A DNA stretch of 64,000 nucleotides from Branchiostoma belcheri (GCF_001625305.1 NW_017802802.1:46690-110689), one strand, 5' to 3'; shown: positions 12,900 through 26,500, counted from the stretch's first letter. Notes: a model not told the origin generated them from the letters alone. Numbers and translations: made by a program.

Positions 12900-14035
12900 T
12901 GAGTTGTATTCTCACCCTCCCTCCTCCACCGAATCGCGTGAATCGTCCCCAATAAAAAAAGTAGCGCCCCAGAGCGGCCCGTCCAGGTTACATACAGCCC
13001 GACCTGCCGGCACATTCACCCCACCAACCCGCCCGGACACCAGACACCAGCCCCCGGCGGCCGAGCTGACAACACCCGGCGAGAGGAACCATCGATCGAT
13101 CGGGAAATGACTGATCGGGCCGGCGGCCACAGCTGAGGTAAGGCCGTGCTCCGAATCTCAGATAAATTAACCTTATTAACTTTGATATCAAATAGGCGTA
13201 ACTCGGTAGCGAGTAAATACACGCGCCATGAATGTTTGATACCAGAGATCGGCCCGAGCGCGATGAATACTTAGGCCTGGTGAAGGGTCGCCAGATTATC
13301 AGTCGGGATCGCCATGCTTAACCCTACGTAACCCGCGTAACCCCAACATATAGATAGTCGGGCCAGAGCACCGGCAAGTCGCTGACAATATTCTCTGTAC
13401 TACTACGGGTGGGAGGTGAGTGTGGTGGGTGTATCGTAAGCCGTGTCTGTCAGTGTAGGCATAAGGTGTATACTACAGCATATGTGTGTGGACACGTGTT
13501 CTAGAGGACACCTGCTACAAGGTGTTTGATATACGGAGAAGTAGTGGCGTTAGGAAGGAAATCTTTGTGACTGTGAGTCTCTCTCTCCCTCTCCTGGTCC
13601 GGGATTGATTGAGCGGGGACTAAACTGGCTCCCGCTCGCCGGTTGACCTCTGGCCACCGAAAATGTGCGGGCGAGCGCCTCGGCTATAATCGAATTTTGT
13701 CACTCTGCTGGGCGCTTCTTTTCTGGCCCTGATTTTACGGTCCAGATGTAATCGCGTGTTGCGCCTTTCCCGGCCGGACCCCCGTTGAAATTCTCTCCCA
13801 TTCTCCCATTTTCCACACAGCTCATTATCAGCGGCAAGTCCTCACCCCGTGAAGACCAAGGGAGACCATCTGCCGGTCTTGCTGCACGGACGACTCCACA
13901 CGTAACCCGGCAGAGGAAGGAGGGGACATCCGCGCGCAACTGGTGGTTCCAGCCAGCGAGTAAAACCTCCCCGAACGACCACAGTAGTATAACCACAACA
14001 GCAGGGACGGAAGTACGACGGCTCTGCCCTGGGCT
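12900..14035 (+). promoter_or_regulatory. GC/CpG-rich promoter and 5' UTR region of ARID3, with a possible 5' UTR intron
   Basis: This segment is clearly richer in G+C and CpG than the DNA upstream and runs straight into coding exon 1. A strong donor (GCTGAG|GTAAGG) lies at 13138. A strong acceptor (polypyrimidine tract ending TTCCACACAG) ends at 13820. Together they suggest a non-coding first exon of unknown start (about 12.9 kb) to 13137, an intron 13138-13820, and 13821-14035 as 5' UTR joined to the coding exon. No convincing TATA box was seen, as usual for CpG-type promoters. The transcription start cannot be fixed from sequence. Confidence 0.5.
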
Positions 14036-14428
14036 ATGAAGGTGGACTCGGGCGGTGTGGACTTGAGCACCATGGAAAGTTTGCAGCGACAGGCGAGTCG
14101 AGACCTGAGCGACGACGATTCCGTCTCCCTGGAGCCCGGGGAGATCCCGCCCGAGGAACTCCGGCGGCAGGTGGCCGAGGCCACGGCGGGAGACCGGCCC
14201 TTGAACCTGGAGCACCCGGGGCCGCGGCAGCCCGACCAGGCCGCCGCCAAGGAGAACGCTAGCGCGGCCGTGTCCGTGTCGGTGCCCGGGCACTTCCACC
14301 AGGGGCTCGGGGTGGACACCTCCCCGCCCGAGCTCTCCCCGGAGTCCCGAGAGCTTGCCTTCATGCAGCAACACCTGAACGCCCATGCCCACCAGGCCGA
14401 GTGGTCCTTCCAAGAACAGTTCAAGCAG
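14036..14428 (+). CDS. ARID3: ARID3 coding exon 1 (residues 1-131, N-terminal region up to the ARID boundary)
   Basis: The frame is open from ATG 14036, with an in-frame stop at 13985-13987 upstream, so this is the first possible Met. A second in-frame ATG at 14072 (Met13) has the stronger context (CACCATGG) and may be the real or an additional start. The exon encodes a Ser/Asp/Glu/Pro-rich, probably disordered stretch (LSDDDSVSLEPGEIPPEE near residues 24-41), then FMQQHLNAHAHQAEWSFQEQFKQ-type residues that begin the extended ARID helix. It ends in phase 0 at CAG|GTATGG. Base composition is much more GC-rich than the flanking intron. A long antisense ORF over it is a shadow. Confidence 0.92.
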
Positions 14429-14442
14429 GTATGGCATACACA

Positions 14443-14515
<73 letters not shown>

Positions 14516-17500
14516 ACACAAATATCTATTATAACAACACTCCCGCCTTCCCCTGAGATTAATGATTCCATTGATAGCCATTTACAAAAGCTGTCCTTCA
14601 CGTTCGACAGGTAGTGAACCATATAGGAGACCTACACGCCCTCCTGTCCCCCCTTCTCTCACTCACTAGTCTTCACCCAACCGAGTTCCTCCCCTCATGC
14701 AGGTTGGACGGAGGAGGGCATGCTTGTGTGGTAAGGACATGTCCAGTAGTCGTTCCCAGGTAGGCTGGGAGCCGTGCACAGACGGTCCGCCGGCCGGCGA
14801 GCGTGGTTTGTTTGGGTTCCGACACACCATTACAAGCCCGTTTACAAGGTAGTAAAGTAAACACAACTGCTTCCCGGCCAAGAAAAGACCACTCGTTCGT
14901 GTCAACCTGTCGGGAAAAAGTGACAAGAGACCAATATTTATCAACTTGCCACGTCTGGGCCGCTGGGTATGAAATAAAAAAAGAAATCGCACAACATTTC
15001 CTATCCATGCTTACGTTAAACAAAGACCATAACAGACGTGTAAATGGCTCTTTATGGCTTCTCTCTTTTTACACATTTGAATGGCCTTGCATAAAGCAAC
15101 CTGTAGCTTAGTGGCAGGCTTAGCAGGGGAGTGACAACTCGGAAAATATCACTTAGCGTCGCGTTTGGCGGGCAGGTGCGAAACCACTGAATCATAAACA
15201 GCCGGGCGCGCCGACTAAAAACTAAAACACCGCACGCATGACTTCAGCGCACATCAAGTCCACGTATAGAAAAGATCTCCAAACACATAGCCAGTTCTCT
15301 AAATTCCGACCCCCTCGGAGGATTGATGTTACGTTTAGAAAGTTGTCTATCAGCGAGGGCCTATTGGCGCCAGGGGACCAGCCGTCTGTACAAAACATCA
15401 ATGGCAAAATGCCTTCTGATGTTCTAGTGTATGTACTGTACTTTCTCCGATCGAACTCCCAGGGCAAACCGCTGAATGAAACATGTCGATACGATGCCTC
15501 AAATTACGCGGTAACTAGGGAGAGGGCGTCGATACAAGGATACCGCCTGAGAGGCTTGTGTCCACGATCTTTGCTCATTAATCAAAAGTTACACCACACA
15601 GGTGATACATGGCGGATTTATAACGATTAATGTGTTCATTGCATGTGACGAGTAATCTCCCGACGTTTGGAGGACTTTGTGTTTGTTTTCTCCCCGCTGC
15701 CACTTTTGGCCGACGAAACAACCTTCTTAAAAGCGTATCTACAACAATTACCGGTCGCGGTGATTATAAATGCGACGTATCAAGCCGGCAATCAAAATTC
15801 TGACTGCTGACGAAGGACCTCATTGTTGGACATCCTGTGGGCTTTTTTGTGGCCGTTATCGAAGTGAAAAGACCCCTGATACGGCTTGATTCAGCGGATG
15901 GCTGTACATTAACCGACGACCCGCATGGCGTGTTGACATCCTGAAAATGGTCCAAGCGGCTGCTGAATGCTGTAGAATCAGAGATCGGGCGGGGGGCATT
16001 TGGTCCTTTTGATTGTGAGGTTTTGTCTGGTTTCGTGGAGAAGAAAAGGGGGCCGTGGAAAAGAGGCCGTCGGTGAATGGGCCCAGTCATGCCGTATGCA
16101 GAGCTATGCATGTTCGACAATGCCTGTATCAACATTTGGGCAGCATTATCATGCGATCAATAGATAGGCTTTGTGGCGGGAGTAATGTGCAGGTCTGAAG
16201 GAGGCTTGACGGGGAGGGACGCGATCAATTTGTCTTCGCCGACGTTTTTTTTTTCTCTCCCGCCCCGCAGAAAAAATCAGAGAAGTTAGCGGGGGTCAAT
16301 CTCTCCCCAGCCCACCTGATTACCCCTTCCCATTGATAGGGCGTTATCTTACATGTACACCTGACCTGCAAGCCAAATTCCAGCCACCATAAACTTCGAT
16401 TTCACTTTCCAGGGGTCGTGCTCGACTGTTAGCCTCTAATCAGGGGGTGAATTTTCCACCATTTACCGGCCACCACAATTTTCATTGCCGCCCTACTGGG
16501 CTTTCTCGGCCCGATCCATCAGGCCCCATTTTCTGCCGACCGGCTATCATATCGATAATACGATCGTCTGGATGCCGAAAAAGTGATTAAACCGGCCCCA
16601 TTCCCGGGCTTGGGAGGCTCAGATTAATTTATGCATTTCTCCATTAAGCTCGATCCGCAGGACATTTGGGACCGGCGTGTTATCATTCCCGTCATAACGC
16701 ACGAACCGCTATCATCGGCCGCGAGCTAGCCTTCCTCTTTAAAACCTTATAACAACTTGCAGATTGTGTAATGCAATATATGGCGACTTTTTATCAATAA
16801 GTGTAGTGCGTAATCACTATTGATCGTCCCCCGCACGGCTCCGATGGGCACTTCGGCACAAATGCGGAGTGCTGCGCCGCACATACCGCCGGAATGGTGC
16901 GCCAGAAACACCGATTAATGACGCTTTCCAATTATTTTTCTCGATGGGGGCAACCTTGGATGTGTCGTCCCCCATCAGGATAGAACCGTTATACATATGG
17001 GTTTCAGTAGGAGAGAAACTAGCCACTCTATATACTCTCCAAGCAGAGGTTTAGGCTTCGGATATTTTTGACCTGTTTTAGGCGTTTTTATTAGACTTTC
17101 TTTTTTAGTACCGGTATCTTTTATTCGCCAACCAAACAAATGGATACTGTCATGACAATTTGATACTGCCTTACAGTCACCAAAATATCTGCTTGGAGAT
17201 TAAACGCTATATACGTACGGGGCTGGGTGGACGAGAATGTTACCTTGATGCAGTTTTGATATAAAACTGAATGCGGTTGTGTGTGGAGACAGCAAATTAA
17301 ATCCCGGATTTCGTGACATGTATACTGACCTATCCTAGCTACAAACCACAGGTTATGTTTGTTCAAAAGCACGTACGGATAGAGTCTAGTGGGTGTTGTG
17401 CGTTGTAGAGTTTCTGAATTAATATTGGGCACGTTCTGGACGTGTTCCATATCTAACACAAATTTTCAATACCGGTTGTAACTGAAGCGCCCATAACTTT

Positions 17501-20500
17501 TTCCGTGTTATAGGATGATACAACAAACTGTATCACTCTCTGCACTTTTTATTCAAATTGGGTACCTTTTTATGAAGTAAATGGCTCCGTCTTAGTTGTT
17601 TGATAATCAGCCATCCGAGTAATCATATCGATAACTTTCGTATCATACTTTTGTAGTATCATGTTTGTTTCTATATATTCTATTCTATTCTAAAATTTGT
17701 GACGTTATCAAAGACAGCTTGATACAGACGCAGTTGAATTGGCATTAAAGAGACTTGTGACAAAATCTATGTAGCGGTGAATAAACAGTATAAAAACAGT
17801 CCAAAAGTCTGTGTTGGTCTGTGTAATGGTTCAACTAGCTCGCACACTCGGAGACGTCACAGCCTAAGCTAGTCATTCACTCATCTCAACACATTACAAC
17901 TATCGAAAAAGTTGGGGAACCCATGGAAGCAGCCAGCGATACATGTATGTACGTATGGCGTAACTCTTTTTTATGAAGAAACAATGATTAAACTGGTGGA
18001 AGTTTTTTTTCTTTCCTTTGTTGCTAAACACTCGAACAAAAAGTCGCCATCTTGTCAACAATCGGAAGTAGATACCGAGGATTCTTCCGTATCTTGGAAA
18101 CCCGCGGCGTCTCGGGACGTGTGTTAGTAAGACTGATTCCCTACCTGCCCTGTCGTCTGATGGGAACTTTATGGGACTATAATTCAAACTCGATCCCATA
18201 TCGTTTACAGTGATGTTACCCAGATTCCAGATTAATTCTTCTTCACATAAAAGCCTATGAAATATTTAAATTTCATTTCTGGCCTATCATCTGGAGTGAT
18301 TAGAGACACAAATTACCAGCCGGCCGCCCTGTTACATCCATATGACGAGCGCCGTTAATAATCCTCTACACACTTGATTCACGGTCCCCGCCTGAACTCT
18401 AAAACTTCTTTTACTCCAACTTTCCCCAACAACACACAGTTCAGACTTTATTGTTAGTGTACAGATATCTATGCGTGCTAGCGCCGGCTCGGCATGGTAA
18501 TCGTGTTTTAATGTATAAAATCCCTCGGTTGTGTAAATACGCACTGCTAGGACGCTATCGCTAATATCAAAGTTTATCCACACACTGTGAGTGGGGGAAA
18601 TGCGGAGCGTTGTCACGCAAAAGTCGGGGGCGCGGCCAGAGGTGCGTAAAGTACAAAATCACCAGACAAAGATATAAATAGTCACAATACATCGATATGT
18701 AGATGTTTTTATACCGTCTGGAATTATTACGATCAGTGCAACAGTAAGCTTAAACCAAGTCCTGTTGTCACAGCTGATTGCACCCTGGGGAATTGTACAG
18801 CACGTCATCATATCGGGATGCCATCGAATATTAATGGATATCATCCTCCTAATCAAGACAGATGTGATGTGATGTATTTGTGTGATTAGTCGATCATTGA
18901 TCTCAAGAAAAACCTGCCGTTGTCTTCGGCTGAAACAACTCCAACCTTTACCAAACTGAAGACAACATACAAGAGGAACTATATATATATATATACAACG
19001 CTAAGATAAATTTACAGTCCAACGGGATAGTGTAGAAAGACTGTATTTTTGTGATTATCTAACCATTGATCTCAAGAAAAAGTCATGCCCGATTTTTTTA
19101 CTAAAACAGCTGCAACCTTAACCAAGCTAAGAAGACAACATACAAGAGGAACTACAGCGCTAATGTACATTTACAGTCCAATGGGACCACAGTGTTGTAA
19201 AAACTACAGCCTGATTTTGAGTTGTTGACTGTTGACACAAGTTGCTGTGTTGTGTGTTGTGTGTGTGCTCGGCATTGTCCAGCCTTGAGTGCCTCCTTGG
19301 ACAATGTCTTTGTCAAGTTTATAAAGACCTGTTTTCTTGAGTAGAGAGGAACCTATAACATGTTTGTTTGAACTAACAGCTTCCTATGAACCTAAATCTG
19401 CTCTTTTCGCCTCCCTCCCCTGTTTTCTGAAATTGAATCTCTCTGCTTGATTCCTATCTTTTGTTTGCAAAAAAAAATGATAAAATCTGCGGAAAAGTCT
19501 GTGAAAACTTGATACAAATTGACCCCTTGATTCCTCTCTACTACACAGAAACAGCGTAAAATGCCGGCGGCGCTGGACAGCATGAAAGTGCCGGGGCAGC
19601 GACAGGGCGACTTTGGGCATAGTGCGCACCAGTACATGACGGCACTTAACGAGGTGAAGATGCTTGAGTTATTATTTCTGTTGAGGACAGAACACAGGAA
19701 CTGAACCTCACAGGAGTGTTACTTCTTCTCCGACCTTTGTTTTTATTGATTTAAGGCACTCAATGCAATTTCAGGGCGGCAAAACAACAAAAAATATTCA
19801 GGATGAGGAAATCTGTCTGATATTGATATTTATTGCCATTTCTTGGCACCGTGAAGAGTCCTTTTATTTTTTGTACCACCAACAAATAGCTAGCATCAGC
19901 CTACAATATGCAATACGAAACAAGCAGCCGTTTTCCGTCAGCGACTTTGCCTCACACTCAATATGCTATGGGATAGGGTGATTCAACTTATTACTGTATA
20001 CATCAAGGAAATAAGCATAAAATTGACTCTGAAAATCAAAATCCAGTTGTAATGCCCTGAAATTGCTTTGGGTGCCTTTAATTCGCTCCACCTCGATAGA
20101 CTAACTCGTACACGTAAATTCCTAGGCTCTTTCAGAAGGTCAGAACTAATTCTGTGTGGACAAGAAGAAGAGTGTTCTAACCTAACGTCTCTGTGTGTGT
20201 TCCACCTTGTAGACTGTCTAGATTGTGTGAGAAGTCCAAACTGTGTCAGACCATGCGACTGTGTTTTGCTTGTGTACTAACTCGCCTTGGTTACGATGTT
20301 TGCTTCTTTGAGGACCTTTACGGTCGGGTTACAACTTGCCAGCAGACGTTGTCATTTTCATTTTCAGTTGCTTGATGCTTTAATATTAGAATTGCCGTAG
20401 TTAGAAATGATATGACAAAATTACCATTTTCGAGGTCTAGTGGATGCATGTGAGTTGATCTCCAAGCAGATCTTTTGGCGGCTTCAAAACAGTCTCAAAT

Positions 20501-23500
20501 TGGCAGGACAGTATCCAATACGCCACCGTTTGTTTGACTGGTAAATAGATTCCGGTACAAAAAGCCCGATAAAAACGCATAAAACACGTCGAAAATAAGT
20601 GGAAGCATGAACTTCTGCTTGGAGAATAGCTATAGCTAGTTGAGAGTCAGTCCCCGCGAAGTTTTGGAGCCCGGGGTATAAAGCCAGTGGTGACAGGCAA
20701 ATTGAGCGCTCAAACAAGTCACAAATCCGTTATCAGAAGCGGATGTAATCTATACAAAAACATTGTAAAATGACGTCTGCATTGTGTCCACACTGTGGCA
20801 TACTGTTTAGGGAGAAGCATTGGTTCGCCTCCAACCGGTGAGCAGTTGTCACTCGTAAATGAGTCGTACATTTAGCACCAATCCAAAACCATTTGAACAT
20901 GGAATACAATGTGCCTAAGTTGTCCAGAGTTCCTGCCGATATACGTGACATCTCAAGCATATTCAGACACGCCGTTCTAAACAAACTTTTTCAATGTGCA
21001 CGTAAGAGTCAAAATGGTACTCCAGTCGCACCAGTCGTCGATGATAGAATAGAATTTTATTGACACAACATGATGATAGACATGCGAATGAAGAGTATCT
21101 AGTAACACAGTAATGCCGCTTGAAATGTCCGGAAATGATCTCATCCAGTAGTAAATTTGATTTGTTGTTAAAAAGTTCAATTGAATTGGTAGTTTGTGAT
21201 TTACAACAGAAGCAGTATAAGAGGAACTGTCTAATTGGTAATATTTTGTACACACTCGCCTCCAGCAAGAGGGTCGCTTTGTTTTGGCTTCTTTACACAA
21301 TGTGATGGTGACACAAAATTTATGAAGACGAGATTCCCTATAAATAACTTTTATTTACTGTCTGCATCAGTGTTCCGCCTAAGTACCAGTAATTGTCCAA
21401 ACAAACTCGGACTTTATCTGCGGACTCGGCAAACATTTGCTGGCTGTAAGCACTCGTGTAGAAAAATTTCCACTGATTATTGCGACCGGGACGTCGTTCA
21501 ACGTTGGTATAAGCAACATGGCCTGATGAAGTGGTTCTCGAGTGTGCTCTATCTACTGTATCTGTGGGCAATAGCCCGTCGGTAGATACGTCTCTATAAG
21601 ACCCATAAACATTTCATTCTACCACGCACTATAAATATTCGTTCGTCTCACATCAACACTTATAAAGTACAGGGTTGTTTGTTGTCCTTCCGGTTGTGGA
21701 TTGATATTTGCCAGGTACTTAAAAAAGTTGGGCCATTCCGAGGCGCAAAAACCTCACCACTATGGAATCGTATCTTTACGCACGCCTTATAGCAGGCGTA
21801 AAGGTACATGCGAGTGAATAATTGGAACATTTATACGCATGTTTTAAGATGTGCTTTATATGGATTCTGTGCAGTGTAAATCTGAAAGTGCCACAATTTG
21901 CCGACGTCGTATCAACCACATTCGTGTATGACACTCTGAATGCACTTTTGAACACTTTTGACGTTGAAACTCTCACCAAATGGCCGAGACACATATGTGT
22001 GCATACCAAGATCTAAAATCTCGGTGACCATAGCAAATCTATGACATAACCAGCTACCTTTGCTGCATCAAATATGTGCAATATGAATGAAACAAAATAT
22101 CATTTTTAAACTCATCAACTTAAAATGGAATTCCATTTTCGGCATCCTTGTTAGGTACTCATTAAAAGTTGTCCACTGTGAGAAATAGAATCTTACGACT
22201 ATAGAGAAAGTTTGCAGTACAATTAACAATCACCACACCAGTGTAATATCACTTTTATACACTAGAAACTGTCACAGAATCCTTGAATTGTCTTGACTGT
22301 GCAAACAGATGCCGGCTGCCCTGCCCTGCCTCTCCCACTGCACAGTAAAGGGATTGTTATTAACACAAAAGGCACGTAATTATCCGGCGATGATATATTA
22401 TCGCGGGCTTTATCAATATTTAGTACTGCTATGCATCTCATTTATAGCATCATTGAAACGGCTGGGCTGTCAATAGGCCGTAAAGCAAATAGCACGGCGT
22501 GGCGGGCCGGCTGTTGGCGGCCGCCCGGGTCTGGATCTGTGCAGTGTATCTAGCAGGTATATTTATTGGCAGGCTGCCAACACCGCCATCAATTTTCAAC
22601 TATTTACGTAGCGTGAATAATCTAACAGTGGGGGTGAAGCACCCTCTCGGTCACAAGGCGCCCCGGGCGCAGGATTAATTTGCCAGACAATTTTGATATC
22701 ACTCTAGGAATCATTCAGCGATGCTAACTATGCCCGCCCGGCCTTGGAGAGAACAATAATCAATTGTATATAAAGGCTATTTTCCCTGCGTCGGACGCAT
22801 ACCAACACGGCAGACCAAAGCATCCCGAGTCATTCAATTCGCTCGTTTATCAAGCGGACCTGTCAGCCACAGGCTTCCATTATGTTGTTGATACGTGAAA
22901 TTAAAGTCTGCGCGATGGTGGCTCGGAGCACGTCATGACTTCTGGCTGCGGGTGAGGAATGCGTCACGGCAGAGCACCCAGCAATATTGCCCCGATTGCA
23001 GGTAGATCCAGTGTCACCCCGTGAGAAGTACACAGACAGACCTGTCTGATGTAGCGTGGCCTCCCTTCGACCGAGACTTCGCGTTAACTTGTAGTCTAGA
23101 ACAGACTCCTGAAGTGGCAACAAAAATAGAAGAAACTGGTCTTTCGGGGTGAAGAATTCACCAAGCCTAACGCTACTAGCTCTCTGGTACTTGTCTCTCT
23201 ATGACTAGCCTGTTGCCAGAGAAAGTATATAGGCTAGCTCCTCAGCTACAGGGATAACATGCCCCCAAGCAAATTTTACCACAGGCCAACTTAGTTAGAC
23301 TCTAAGGGTACAACTTGGGACTGCCCTGTGTGTTGGCCTGGCATCCAGGCTCTATTGCAGCTGACTCTTCTGGCAAATATTGTTCACTCTGTCCTGCCAT
23401 TGGATGAAGCCCGGTGGAGACTATATCCTCTGAACCAGTTGGCAAATGTCGGTGGCATTTGGCGGAGAAGGGACATTTCCCAAGCATGTGCAACAGGAAG

Positions 23501-26500
23501 CCATGACATACACAACTCTGCCTGTCGATATCAAATAAACAAAGGGAAATCTAATCTGTCGAAGGTCACGGGTCGCGCAAACAGCCTAGCATGTAAACCA
23601 GCACTCTGTACACACGGTAGGCAAGGATTTGATTTGATTAAGGGAATGGCAGTTGGGTGGAGAATGCCAACAACATACCAGCACACAGGATTAAAGTGTA
23701 CTTCAGCCGGGTTTGATATCACCGAAAGAGGAGGTCCCGATAAAAGGGAAGTCTTTGAGAGCGGAGAAAAGGCATGCCTGGCAAACATCGCGCCAGTCCA
23801 CACACCTGACACAGGTGCTTATATAAAAGTGCTCTCGATGACAAGTGGGGGGACCGGTCATGTCTGGGACACCCAAGAAGGTGTGAAAACTTCCCCCCGC
23901 CGTCTCACGACCTAGATAAAGTTGTAAGACATTGTCGCATAGGTGTGGCCCTGTCATCCAACTGATACCGGATATGACATGAATAAACGTTCGGCCAAAC
24001 GCCTGCAAACAGCAACAGATGTTTCTGGAACAAAGCCGCGCAAGAAGACGATATGCCAACTGTGCGACTTGATCTTATCACAATCAAAAGGTGTACATAA
24101 AAGCAACCATCGCAGGACGGTTGCGAATTGAGAAATCATCCATCATACCTGTCATACCCCACACAGCTGTTTGTGTCGGGAGAAGAAGGAGGTCGCACCA
24201 GACCGCATCTCAAACCTCTGCCCTACATTTCACTGTCATAAAATACCTAGACACTACAAAAAAACTCGACATCTGGCGACTTTTATGCCATATCTCCAGA
24301 TTGCGTTGTGAAATCAAAGTAAATAAACGTCTGAAAGGGACTCGGAAGTGATACAATTGAAACTTCAAAAGGAACAAGCTCTGAATAGTCATTGTCCGCC
24401 ATGTCATTGTGATTAATGATGTCAATGTAGGAAACGCATGGTTCTGTATCACACACGTATCACACAGAAATACTTCCCAATGGTTAGTCATTAGCTTGGA
24501 AATAGACACAAAGAACGAAATGAAAAGAACAGACAGAACTTGAAGACAGACTGGTTTGGGCTCACAGACTGGAAGAAGAGGATAGAGTTTCGGCTTTTGT
24601 TAGCCATTGTCGAATTGGCGATTGCAGAGCACAGATGAAATATACACGATTAATTAAAAACTTTAAAATAAATTAAAGCAAGGAAAAAAGGACAAACGTC
24701 CATGAAAATGACCCTCCATTTGTGACACTGGAGACAGATAATAGTCAGCTCAGTCGCTGGATACTGACTTACTCCTGAGAAACGTCACCATTTTGAGAGT
24801 CTTTATTCACACGGCCCACTTTATATAAACGCTTGGATTACTTCACGCTGTGAATGAACATTTTAAAACAGACTTTTTCTCTTGGTAGCTAGACTAACAC
24901 TGAGTACAGAAAGTGAAGTCGTTGCTAATTTTCCCCCTTTCCTTATGTTTTACAGCTATATGAAATAGACGACGATCCAAAGAGGAAAGAATTCCTAGAC
25001 AACCTCTTCACCTTCATGCAGAAAAGAGGTAAGGGTGATCTTGAAATACTATTTTTTGCGGTAACAAGAGAGAAACGTATATCCTTGTCATGATGGCACC
25101 AATGCATGCTCCTGTGGTTAATGCATCTAGACAATTCTTGGGATGTCGTTCAGATTTTCTTTAGGTGGATTGCATGAAACTTATAATTAGTATGTGGCTT
25201 ATGATATTTCTAAGAAACGAACCCCCTGGTGGCTTTCCTTCTTATGTACTGTTGCAATGAACAGATACAGGTCTGTAGTAGTAGTAGTTTTAGGAACGCA
25301 AGACATCCTGAAAACTGTACTCTATCTAAGATATATGAACAGCATTCGATCGTGATCGAGATATTTCTCTTCCTCATTATGTACTATTTCCCTGCGTGTA
25401 TACATTACTGTAGACCTCAGGGTCTCCTACAACTTTTAGTGCTGTAGCGGTCGACGACTTATAGATATGGGACATATATGTGTCTGCATTCCCTTGGGTT
25501 ATGGTAGGGAATGTAAGACACACTCACTCACCACGTACGGAAATGTCAGTACAATGTGTTATATCATTTTACGAGTACGATGAAATGTTTGGACAGTTTG
25601 ACTAACATTCCCCAACTTTCAGTTAAGATGACGAGTAAATGGAAAACTCAGAAAGAGCTGTCATCGTACTGTTTTGGACGAATGGTACGGTAGTAGAACT
25701 ATTGTAGCACGTCCTGTAGCTGGGTGTTGTCCTATTCGGTAGTCAGATCGCAGCTAATTTGCGGTGTACTTGCGGTCATGTGGTTGCACTCAGGCATGGC
25801 AATTTGGGGGTTAGTTTTTCTGGATTCCAGTTTTGTCCGGCCACTCGACATGCGTCCATTTAGGTCTTGGATTACAAGGTCAATAACGCTACGTACATAT
25901 CAAACATACAACAGTTTGAAAACCGTTTGAAAAACCTTGAACCTGTGGAGTAGTTAAGGTAGCCACCAGAACAAGAAACAAACTTCTCTGCTTAATGAAA
26001 AAAAAGGTAAAAGTGTAGTCCTTAGCTTTTTTCAGGCCGTAGGGGCAGTGGGTTGTAGTCTACTGTGTCTAGGGCACGGTATAGGAAGGCGAAGCCCATC
26101 CCTCTCCTTGTACAGTCTTCTACCTCCCCAACCGAATTCAGGTACCCATGGTTAGAGTGGAGTGAGGAAAGTCGTATTAAGTGGCTTTCCCAAGGACACA
26201 ACGTCTTGCCAGGCTAGAATGCAAGGAATCGAGCCTATGATTTCTCGATCTCGAGTTCGCTAGTCTAACCACTCGGCCGTCTTACAACGCTGCATGATGA
26301 TAATATAAACCAGCACAGAGTCTCGGCCACGCTTGACCATATATAGTTGTAGTCTGTCAGTTTATCTAGATACTCCGGTGAAGGCGCTAATCTTTCATGG
26401 CTGATAAAACAAAGTCAAAGTCAAAACACGTATTCTTGTCTGTCCGTCTGTCTGTCTGTGCAGTATGGGTTTTAGCACGATAACTCAAGCCTTGGATGGG

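Larger units (their letters stand above)
14514..24955 (+). other. intron 1 (rest)
   Basis: Non-coding apart from the candidate exon 19549-19653. It holds two family A MITEs, one family D MITE, a tandem duplication and two candidate regulatory blocks. A 195-codon open frame at 23328-23915 starts with GTG and has no splice or similarity support. Remaining stretches (14.5-16.1, 17.2-18.8, 20.6-22.3 and 23.0-24.9 kb) show nothing I can name. Confidence 0.8.

Noticed and set aside
13700-14581. 293-codon open frame on the minus strand
   Set aside because: It is antisense to the GC-rich 5' region and coding exon 1 and includes the GT strand of the CA microsatellite. The sense frame carries the ARID3 N-terminus and correct splice sites.
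23328-23915. 195-codon open frame in intron 1, with a hydrophobic beginning resembling a signal peptide
   Set aside because: It begins at GTG, has no in-frame ATG near its start and resembles no protein I know. It is the longest such frame in the window but within reach of chance.
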